Shown: positions 56,461 to 64,000 of the stretch, piece by piece
Position numbering within the stretch: position 1 is the stretch's first letter
Layout of the letters: each line of letters begins with the position of its first letter
NCBI RefSeq assembly: GCF_028640845.1
Contig: NC_080543.1
Span: forward strand, 99,383,325-99,447,324
DNA from: Ahaetulla prasina
Taxonomy: Eukaryota; Chordata; Lepidosauria; Squamata; Colubridae
Direction: 5' to 3'
Length of the DNA: 64,000 nucleotides
The notes under the pieces: model-generated
Seen by the model: only the letters and a program-made list of their open reading frames with translations
Told to the model about the DNA's origin: nothing
Database searches by the model: none
Made by a program: the position numbers and the translations under genes

Positions 56461-57907
56461 AAAATAAAAGGAAAGGAAATAAAATAAAATTAAATTAAAT
56501 TTTAAAAAAAGGAAAGGAAACTTTGCAGTGTCATCCAGATCCTTGCATTATAATATTAAACATGTTCTTTTATTTATGTAAAATAAGAAAGTTAAATATA
56601 CTTAATCTAAAAGTATATTTAGAAGTAGAATAATATTTTTTTAAAAATATTTCCAGGATAGATGTTTTAAAAGTGTTGCTTGATGGCAAAATGGATGGCA
56701 TATAAATTAAATGAATTAAATTAAATTAATCAAATATTTATCCTCTTAAAGCTGTTGTTAGATACACAAACCACATAAGCGAATGCTGTTCGCTTTATGG
56801 AAATGACAGGTCTGGTAAGATTACTGGCCCCCACTTCCATTTTGTTTCCAGGGCACCATGTTATTATGAGCTAGTCAATAGGCAGAAATTATAATGTTTT
56901 TGTTTTTCGTCTACTGTTTTTCAGTGACACACTGAAGTTCATGTAGCAAGTATTTTAAGTTAAAGTGAGTAGGTTCAAAATAACATGCACTTGTTAAACG
57001 TTTGTTACAAAAGGATGTTTAATTTCAATGTGATTCACAGGAAATATTAAGAACATAACATAATAATAGTTATATTACAATCATTCTTTTAATATTCAAC
57101 ATTGTCATATTAAAATTAAATATTAATTAAATGCAAGTGAAACAAGCATTGTTATTCTCCCAGTGAAGCCTAGTATTTTTGGATGGCCCCTTATTCAAAG
57201 GCCAAGTAGGGCTACCAACCAAGCATGAAATTCTATGTGAAAACTTCTCCATGGGAAGTCATAACAAACAAACCTGTTGGATTTTCTTTTCAGCGGTATA
57301 ATCAATGGACAAGAATTTTGGGAATTACAAACTGCAGATTCTGGAGCTATACATTTTAGAGGTCTATCAGAGTCCAAATAATTCCTAATGGGATGCCAGG
57401 ATAGTCCCTGATTTCAAGGACCTGGATTCCTTACCTGTTTCTAGCAAAGTAAGGCATCACCAAGAACAGCATTTTCTGAGCTATGTGTTCTCACTGCTGT
57501 GGTCTCTGAAATGCTAAGCCAAGTGAACCAATGAAGCAAAAGTATAAATATCAGCATTCCAACAAGCGCTCCCATCTATCTCTTAATATCTCATCCAATA
57601 CTTTAAAAAGAAGTGGAAAAAATCAGTATTAGGAGTCAGGATTGTCACCAGCTCTAATCTCTGCAGAGTTCTATGACTTCAACTGTAAAAAGTTGTTAAG
57701 TGTTTGCAGCTGACTTGGAATACTAAGTTGGCTCAGCTGCTCAGTGGAGAACGGGGTGCGAGGTCACAGCACTGTGGCACTGATCCACAGGTAGCTTAAA
57801 AAGAACTCCCCCTATAATTCTCTAATTTCTAATATTCCGTTCTATAGCAGCTAAGAGCAGGAAAGGCCAACTTGAAGCACATGGGGAGCCTTTGAAATCC
57901 TTAGATG
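56461..57907. other. No recognisable gene
   Basis: AT-rich; (AAAT)/(AAATT) runs at 56455-56510. No coding evidence. Confidence 0.4.
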
Positions 57908-57915
57908 GAATCCCC

Positions 57916-58516
57916 CAGGGATGAAATCCAGCAGGTTCTGACAGGTTCTGGAGAATCGGTAGCGGAAATTTTGAGTAGTTCGGAGAACCGGCAAATGCCA
58001 TCTCTGGCTGGCCCCAGAGTGGGATGGGAATGGAGATTTTACAATATCCTTTGCCCAGGAGTGGGGAGGGAATGGGGATTTTGTAATATCCTTCCCCTGG
58101 AGTGAGGTGGAAATGGAGGTTTTTGGGGTTTTTTAATTTGCATTTAGATCCCACCCTTCTCCGAAGACTCAGGGCAGCTTACACTATGTTAGCAATAGTC
58201 TTCATCCTATTTGTATATTTATATACAAAGTCAACTTATTGCCCCCAACAATCTGGGTCCTCATTTTACCTATCTTATAAAGGATGGAAGGCTGAGTCAA
58301 CCTTGGGCCTGGTGGGACTAGAACCTGCAGTAATTGCAGGCAGCTGTGTTAATAACAGACTGTCTTACCAGTCTGAGCCACAGAGGCCCCTTTTTTTTGC
58401 AGTTTTGCAATATCCTTCCCCTGCCACGCCCACTAAGCCACACCCACCAAGCCATACCACACCCACCAAGCCACGCCCACAGAACCGGTAGTAAAAAAAA
58501 TTGGATTTCACCACTG
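57916..58516 (-). mobile_element. hAT-like element split by a SINE, GAATCCC(C/T) duplication
   Basis: Ends 'cagggatgaaatccagcagg' and 'aattggatttcaccactg'. Flanks are GAATCCCC (57908-57915) and GAATCCCT (58517-58524), an 8-bp duplication with one change. The interior matches the 51.7-kb element in reverse and is interrupted at about 58123-58395. Confidence 0.75.
58123..58395 (-). repeat. tRNA-derived SINE with L2-like tail
   Basis: Minus-strand head 'tgtggctcagactggtaaga' (A box), B-box-like GGTTCTAGTCC and body 'aaggttgactcagccttcca'. The 3' tail 'gccctgagtcttcggagaag' is shared with L2, so L2 machinery probably moves it. About 270 bp, close to full length. Confidence 0.75.
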
Positions 58517-58692
58517 GAATCCCTTAAATCCTGCTTAAAAGTTGCTGCTATAGTTGCAATTTTAATATGACATGAGGAAAAAAATAACTAGTGGTGTGAT
58601 CTATTAACTGCTTTTGATACAAATTAGATTGGTTGTATCTTTGTTTCAACTCCATTTAATTATTATTTTTTTGTTCCACCCCTGCTTTTTAG

Positions 58693-58795
58693 GAGAGTGG
58701 TGGTCTGCATGCTGCTGGAACACATGGAACATTTCTTCTGAACAAAAGTTGCTCTGTTCGGGTGTTAGGACCAGGCAGCAAACTTGTGATTAAAG
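58693..58795 (+). CDS. Candidate internal exon, unidentified gene
   Basis: A 103-bp open stretch preceded by a pyrimidine-rich acceptor (cacccctgctttttag) and followed by the donor g/gtaacc. In frame it reads ESGGLHAAGTHGTFLLNKSC and goes on with SVRVLGPGSKLVIK, ending in phase 1. It lies between repeats in DNA free of them. Codon and residue composition look protein-like, but I do not recognise the family, and a chance frame of this length is possible. The compatible phase with 59282 is the main support. No upstream exon was found in the window. Confidence 0.35.
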
Positions 58796-59281
58796 GTAAC
58801 CTGCAATTAATAAGACAAAGTGAAAGAAGTGAACTAAAAGCAAATCTAAAGTGATAGAGAACAGGCTATAGGAAAACTGTCAGATTTTTGGCTTTGAAAA
58901 TAAGAAATGTTTGCTTTCTTCTATTTTTAGATCCAAATTAACTTAACGTTTGCCTAGGTATTCTTTTTTTACTACTTTACTACTAGTAGTAAACTACGAC
59001 TACTACTTTATTCCTACTACTTCAGAAGTAGGTTTTACTACTTCTTAGTCTTTTGTTCTGCACTATTTTTCAACCACCAAAACATGACAGTGTTGAAACA
59101 GTTAGCATGAAGGATTTCTTGTTTCCACAGACTGTTTAACATATGTGTGTTCTTCTGATTTTTCTTCAAAACTGATTAAAAAACCGCTTGTGTGCTTTTC
59201 AACAGGTCTTTATTTTATAATTTATTCTAAAAATCATTTTTTAGCATCAAAGAAGCCTGTCTCCTATATTTTATCCTTTAG

Positions 59282-59406
59282 GGAGAAGAGCTGTGGTGCG
59301 TGTGGTTGCACCTTTTGCAACTGAGTTGAAAAGAGAATGCTTTACTACAATTAATGATCCATCACTACTTCTTTTGCATTTGATCATTCTAATGGTGGGT
59401 TGCTGA
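59282..59406 (+). CDS. Candidate next (perhaps last) exon of the same gene
   Basis: The acceptor 'ctcctatattttatccttta|g' is strong. Joined to the donor at 58795 the frame stays open: RRAVVRVVAPFATELKREC, then FTTINDPSLLLHLIILMVGC and TGA at 59404-59406. If terminal, the protein ends in a hydrophobic stretch of about 13 residues, as in a membrane or GPI-type tail. Alternatively, the donor-like ATG|GTGGGT at 59394 would make it internal. The intron would be 486 bp without repeats. Function unknown. Confidence 0.35.
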
Positions 59407-59737
59407 AATAAGATAAAAAATATTTAATGGAGTAATTTAAACCTAATCTTATGCAGACATCCCTGAAAGTATATGCAATTAAAATCATTTGAGGGTTACT
59501 TTTTGGAGCACCGAAAATATATAGGTAGAATCCTTTGAGATTTTATTTAAGTATCTTCTTATCTTACTTAAGTGTTGGGACACTCAGTTCACAGACAATT
59601 AATTGTATAGAGAAATCTTCAGCTAGAAATAGAGATGGTGTGGTGCAGTGGCTACAGTTTGGCCGAAAATCTAGGAAATTTGTCTGTGATATATAATGCT
59701 GTCATTCATATTTTGTAACAAGCTATATAAAGGAAAT

Positions 59738-59832
59738 GTCAACATCTTTTTTATATCATGGTGACCAAAACTGGATACAGTATTCCAAGTGCGGTCTTAC
59801 CAAGGCATTATAAAGTGGTATTAACACTTTAA
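59738..59832 (-). mobile_element. CR1 internal fragment
   Basis: 'ggtgaccaaaactggataca' and 'taccaaggcattataaagtg' match the CR1 segment coding for [11 protein letters not shown]...RCKK. Truncated at both ends. Confidence 0.65.
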
Positions 59833-60082
59833 ATGTTTCCATTTTAGTGTTGATACATTAATTTTTGATGCATACTTCTTGTTGCATTATTCTAATTTAT
59901 TTATTTGTATCCCACCTTAATTATTTTTACAAATATCTCAAGGTGGCAAACATATCCAACACAACTTGGGCTGAGAGAGAATTACTGGCTCAGGGTCAAC
60001 TAGCTAGCTTTCATGGCTAAGGAGGGTCTAGAACTCGTGGTCTCCTGCTTTCTATCTTAACTGCTATCTTAACTACTAGGTC

Positions 60083-60260
60083 AGGCATTGTCCAACCCGC
60101 AGGTCATCAGTAATGCAGCCCTGTAAGAGTGTAATAAAAATATTAAAAAATAAAGGAAATTTGTTATCGCTATATGTTATTTATATTATATATTTTATAC
60201 ATGGCCCAAGACAATTTCTCTTTGCTCAATGTGGCCACGCAAGTGAACAGTTCGGACATC
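60083..60260 (+). mobile_element. DNA-element fragment with CAGG(C)ATTGTCCAAC end
   Basis: 'caggcattgtccaacccgca' followed by 'catggcccaagacaatttct' and 'caatgtggccacg' resembles a hAT-like repeat known by its 'cggcccaagacaat' phrase. A possible opposite end with 'cctgcgggccttgagtttga' and CAGCCCTG lies at 61590-61614, but the flanks do not match. Confidence 0.4.
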
Positions 60261-60439
60261 CATGCAAAAGACCAAAGTGGCTCTTGTACAATCTAGCTTA
60301 ATATCCATTGTGAATCTTTCTGGGTTCTCAGCCAGTAATACTGGATCACCTGCATATAAAAGTACAGGAACTTTGGCTTATAAATCTTTGGCTTATAAAA
60401 CTCTGACATCACTAGAAGTATTTCTTACACATTTACTTT

Positions 60440-61045
60440 CTACTTGGTGCTGAACCGGAATGGGACGGACTGGAGTGGATGAGGCCAGCTTGATGTCACT
60501 CGGGTCAGGGGTGCCTGTGGTGGCTCAGGCAGGGCTAAGGGGGATCCATTGTCTCCAGCAGAGGAAGGTGAGACCAGGGAGAGGGCCAAACCCTTGTCCT
60601 CCAGAGAAACCTCACCGTCCACCTCAGGCCATGCAGAGGACCCCTGGATGGCGTCACAAGCTGTCCAGAGCCCTAGGCAGTGGAGGGGAAGTGCCCAGTC
60701 TGGCCCTTGACCTCCCAGGGCACCGGGACCCCACAGCCCAGCTCAGCCCAACCCTGCTTCCCCAAGAGGGTACCTGGCTGTGCTTATCTCCTCCTCAAGA
60801 CTGCTGCTGCTATGCTCACTCTCCTTGGCCAGGTTCTCATGGTGTGTGTGGGAGGGCAAAGTGTTTGGGTCAGAGGGAGGTCCACTCCCTCTCCATGCAA
60901 AGAGATCTGGCTTTGTAACCATAGCATCCTCAGTGATAAGATGGGAGACCACCAGGAGAGGTCTGGAGGAGGAAACAAGGGGAGATCAAAAGGGCAACAG
61001 GGCCGCTGGTAGCCAAGTGCTAAGGCTGGACTTCCCTCAGATCCT
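60440..61045. other. GC-rich block of unknown origin
   Basis: Markedly richer in G+C than its surroundings, with few CpG, and with overlapping open frames on both strands (for example 60460-60918 plus; 60622-60440 and 60952-60743 minus). The minus frames are Ser/Pro/Glu-rich (LALSLVSPSSAGDNGSPLAL), recalling U3-type frames of the LTRs at 1.2 and 6.6 kb. No family motif, TATA-plus-AATAAA set or LTR ends were established. Confidence 0.3.
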
Positions 61046-61061
61046 CCCTTCCTCTCAATAT

Positions 61062-61240
61062 AACCTTCCTTCCTTCCTCCCTCCCTCCCTCCCTCTCTCC
61101 CTTTTTTCTTTTCTTCCTTTTCCTCCCCACTTCCTTTTCCTTTCTTTCTTCTTCCTTCCCCTCTTTCCTTCCTTGCTCTTTTCCCATCTTCCATTCTTTG
61201 TCTTTCCTCTTCTCCTTTCTGGTCCCTTCTTGGATGCTCA
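61062..61240 (+). repeat. Polypyrimidine tract (CCTT/CTTT/CCCT)n
   Basis: About 180 bp almost entirely C and T on the plus strand. It gives meaningless Ser/Leu/Phe and Lys/Glu/Arg frames on the two strands. Confidence 0.9.
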
Positions 61241-61559
61241 AAGGGGAAACATTTCTCAATGCCTCCTTGCCTTGTGATCAAATGCCATTTTTACTAGTAG
61301 TTTGTTTTGCTAGCATGCTGCCACATACGGTCCCACTGAGTTCTGTTTTCAGCTGCCACAGTCACCTCCAGCATGCTGCAAGCAAAAATGAGGCTCAGGG
61401 AGGCCATGCACACGCCCCCCGAGCTTCATTTTCAGCTGCCATGGCCTCCTCCAGCATGCTGCCATCCACCACCAGGTTGTAGATCAGTGCCCAGTAAGCC
61501 AGGCTGAGGCACCCTGAGCCAGTCCTTTGCTGTTTCCAGGGTGGCCCCATGGGCCAGAT

Positions 61560-61614
61560 CTAAGCACCTGTGGGCTGGATCTGGCCTGCGGGCCTTGAGT
61601 TTGACAGCCCTGGT
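61560..61614 (-). mobile_element. hAT-like terminal fragment (CAGGGCTGTCAAACTC)
   Basis: On the minus strand CAGGGCTGTCAAACTCAAGG and then CCCGCAGGCC, a typical hAT-like terminus. The preceding 200 bp has two 'ttcagctgcca' repeats with 'ctccagcatgctgc'. Confidence 0.45.
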
Positions 61615-61854
61615 ATAGAAGGTGTAGGTATCCAGACACATAGGGTTTTTTCCTTTTTTGATTTATTATAAGCCCCCAAGGGCAATTTTGAAGTTGATTT
61701 AGACTGTAAATCTAAATAATAATAAGATTGTGCAAACTGAATACAAACAACCTGGCATGACAAAATGGTGCACTGGAAAACCTGCAAGAAATATTATTTC
61801 CTTGCAAGCAAAAACTGGTGGAATCACAAAATAGACAATATTTATTTTTTATTT

Positions 61855-62240
61855 TATTTATTTATTTATTTTGTCACAACATCATACAAAAAGATTATAT
61901 AGTATATACACATATAAACATATATAGGAAGAAGAAAAGAAAAACAATAGGACAGGAACGGTAGGCACGTTTGTGCGCTTATGCACGCCCCTTATGGTCC
62001 TCTTAGGAATGGGGTGAGGTCAATAGTAGAAAGTTTTTGGTTAAAGCTATTAGGATTATGGGAAGAGACCACAGAGTCAGGTAAAGTATTCCAAGCACTG
62101 ATGATTCTGTTGCAGAAGTCATATTTTCTGCAATCTAGATTAAAGCGGTTTACATTAAGTTTAAATCTATTGGTTGCCCTTGTATTATTGCAGAAGAAGC
62201 TAAAATGCTCTGAAACTTTGGAATTCAAACAGACAAGCAT
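61855..62240 (-). pseudogene. CR1/jockey-group LINE 3' end
   Basis: Minus-strand FSFFCNNTRATNRFKLNVN, KYDFCNRIISAWNTLPDSVV, STIDLTPFLRGP. The 3' UTR has 'gtgcctaccgttcctgtcct' and ends in (AAAT)n. Same family as 17.7, 42.8 and 62.5 kb. Confidence 0.7.
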
Positions 62241-62387
62241 CTACTACATAACACTCAGACTTAACAATTGATAAGAAAGACAAAGTCTGAATAATGGACA
62301 TTGCAGTGCCTGGAGACTGCAGAATAAAAGAGAAAAAAACTCAGCAATATAATAAAACACAAAAATCTGCAAATAGAAGTAGAACTG

Positions 62388-62475
62388 TGTCAAAATAGCA
62401 ATAGCAATAGCACTTAGACTTATATACCACTTCACAGTGCTTTACAACCCTAAGTGGTTTACAGAGTCAGCATAT
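62388..62475 (-). repeat. tRNA-derived SINE, 3' part (split)
   Basis: 'atagcaatagcacttagact', 'ataccacttcacagtgcttt' and 'ggtttacagagtcagcatat' are the SINE tail read on the minus strand. The SINE resumes at 63276. Confidence 0.65.
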
Positions 62476-63275
62476 TTTATTTATTTATTTAATTTATTTA
62501 TTTTGTCAAGCACGTATTAGATAATATATATATAAGTATAAACATGATTTGAATACATGAAATGGATACGAATAAGAGGGAACATTGGGACAGGGACGGT
62601 AGGCACACTGGTGCGCTTATACACACCCCTTATTGATGTCTTAGGAATGGGGTGAGGTCAACAATAGACAGTCTTAATTTAAAATTTTGGGGGTTTGGGG
62701 ATGAAACCACAGACTCAGGTAGTGCATTCCAGGCATTGACCACTCTGTTGCTGAAGTCGTATTTTCTGCAATAGAGATTGGAGCGGTTTACCTTAAGTTT
62801 GTATCTATTGTGTGCTCATATGTTGTTGTGGTTGAAGCTGAAGTAGTTATTGACAGGTAGGACATTGTAGCAGATAATTTTATGAGCTACGTTTAGGTCA
62901 TAAAAAAGGCAGCATAGTTCTAAGTTATCTAAGCCCAGAATTTCAAGTCTGATGGCATAAGATATTCTGTTGCGAGTGGAGGAGTGGAGGACTCTTCTTG
63001 TGAAATATCTCTGGACACGCTCAATTGTATTAATGTCCGATATGCAGTGTGGGTTCCAGACAGATGAGCTATATTCTAGAATTGGTCTAACAAATGTTTT
63101 GTATGCTCTGGTTAGTAGTGTAATATTACTGGAGAAGAAACTATGCAAGATTTGGTTTACAACTCTTAATGCCTTTTTGGTGATGTTGTTACAGTGGGCT
63201 TTGGCACTTAGATCATTAGATATGAGTACTCCAAGGTCCTTGAAAGAGTGAGGGTCGTCTACAAGGTCAATGACT
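62476..63275 (-). pseudogene. CR1/jockey-group LINE splitting the SINE
   Basis: The minus-strand frame from 63292 includes FKDLGVLISNDLSAKAHCNN, YKTFVRPILEYSSSVWNPHC, INTIERVQRYFTRRVLHSST and RLEILGLDNLELCCLFYDLN. After a break at about 62816 it continues with KYDF-type codons and the family 3' UTR, with a (TTTA)n tail at 62476-62505. Its insertion into the SINE sets the order of events. Confidence 0.75.
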
Positions 63276-63412
63276 CTCACAATCCCCAACAATCTGGGTC
63301 CTCATTTTACTGACCTCAGAAGGATGGAAGGTTGAGTCAACCTTGAGCTGCTCAGAATCGAATTCCTCGAGTGAGCAGTGAGTTATCCTGCAGTACTGCA
63401 TTCTAACCATGG
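63276..63412 (-). repeat. tRNA-derived SINE, 5' part (split)
   Basis: 'ccccaacaatctgggtcctc' and 'aggatggaaggttgagtcaa'; the minus-strand head is 'ccatggttagaatgcagtac'. Completes 62388-62475. Confidence 0.65.
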
Positions 63413-63640
63413 TTCAGAAAGGAAAGGCAGTGCCAATCATAATAGATGCCTTCGGTGTAATACCAGAACATCTGGAGCACCACTTGAATACCATTGGCAT
63501 TGGCAAAATGATCATTGGTCAATTGCAAAAGACTGCTTTACTTGGAAAAGCTTACATCCTGTATGATACCTTTAATACTATCAAACAACAAATCTGCTTA
63601 TCCCAAGCCATTGGGAAGGACTCAATAGGTGGATAATAAT
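63409..63640 (+). pseudogene. R4/Dong-like LINE ORF C-terminus
   Basis: An open frame of about 75 codons reads VPIIIDAFGVIPEHLEHHLN, TIGIGKMIIGQLQKTALLGK and AYILYDTFNTI. This resembles the C-terminal segment of R2/R4-type LINE proteins (V.P.VIGALG..P......L...GI......LQK..LLGT). Only this end is present, directly next to the SINE head. Confidence 0.5.
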
Positions 63641-64000
63641 GACAAATTCAATCTAAACATCTGGCTGAATATGTGACCTACCATAAAAATAATAGGCTAA
63701 AATATAGATTGCACATTTCAGGGTTTTTCTTTAATTGATAACCAATCTTGACATGCAGAATTAATCAACAAACTGCTTAAGAGATGTACTGTATGTAGGA
63801 ATTATGCTAGAAAACATTTCCAGGCATTAAAGCAGATAAAAGTCCAAACAACAAATAAAGAAGAAACAGCATCAGTGGAATCTATGCTTTTCATATACTG
63901 GTTCAAGGGACAAAATGAGAAAAGGAAAGGGAATTCTGGGAGGGTAAGAACATATTCCACCCAAAGAGCTCAAATATGCACCACAGGGTTATTATGCAGT
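63641..64000. other. No recognisable gene
   Basis: AT-rich; may hold the 3' UTR of the R4-like element, but no tail was identified before the window ends. Confidence 0.35.

Noticed and set aside
60780..61281. Overlapping 165-codon frames on both strands
   Set aside because: They cross the polypyrimidine tract and read Ser/Leu/Phe or Lys/Glu/Arg; composition artefact.
1..64000. CRISPR arrays, operons, riboswitches, prophage
   Set aside because: No regularly spaced repeats or clustered bacterial-type genes; the window is vertebrate intergenic DNA.

Overview
This window is vertebrate nuclear DNA, and the repeat content points to a squamate reptile, most likely an advanced snake. The evidence is the mix of CR1, L2, L1, BovB/RTE and R4-like LINEs; tRNA-derived SINEs including Sauria-type; hAT-like non-autonomous elements; and LINE tails that grade into long pentanucleotide (TATAG) arrays, a pattern reported for snakes. 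There is no prokaryotic, organellar or free viral content. Apart from one candidate two-exon stretch near 58.7-59.4 kb, I see no host gene. Almost every long open frame is transposon coding sequence, a simple-repeat artefact or chance.

Layout. 0-3 kb: SINE fragments, a long hairpin repeat and a solo LTR inserted in a SINE with a CTAC duplication. 3.1-6.9 kb: a nest in which a solo LTR (target duplication GTGAC) is split by a younger LTR element. That element has two 432-bp LTRs, and its interior is an L2 reverse-transcriptase fragment truncated at both ends. 7-11.1 kb: locally duplicated BovB/RTE pieces and a 968-bp hAT-like element with a perfect 8-bp duplication. 11.3-14.5 kb: an L1 3' half split by an antisense LINE carrying the (TATAG) array. 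14.6-20.4 kb: SINEs, a CR1-group LINE 3' end and a Penelope-like or promoter-like segment ending in a hammerhead-like motif.

20.4-33.1 kb is a direct tandem duplication of a roughly 4.8-kb unit. Copy A (20393-27802) later gained an L2 (1.0 kb) and a CR1 (1.56 kb); copy B (27902-33100) gained a different L2 (0.36 kb). Each insertion has an empty site in the other copy. Between the copies sits only a stub of about 100 bp of CR1 3' end. Its tail is fused to the end of copy A and its truncated 5' end is fused, through a CCAA overlap, to the start of copy B. That is the arrangement expected if a CR1 retrotransposition event made the duplication.

33-64 kb: further DNA elements (TIR CAGGTAGTCCTCAACTTAC), a solo LTR with a GATCT duplication, a BovB with a 9-bp duplication, a 3' LTR with a polypurine tract, a vingi/RTE-like LINE, palindromic elements, hAT-like elements with 8-bp duplications, CR1 and L2 ends, a GC-rich block followed by a polypyrimidine tract, two copies of a CR1-group LINE (one splitting a SINE) and an R4-like LINE end. 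The elements do not cooperate as a pathway; the window is a layered record of insertion, nesting and duplication. Family names come from remembered motifs, not from a search, and junctions were read by eye.
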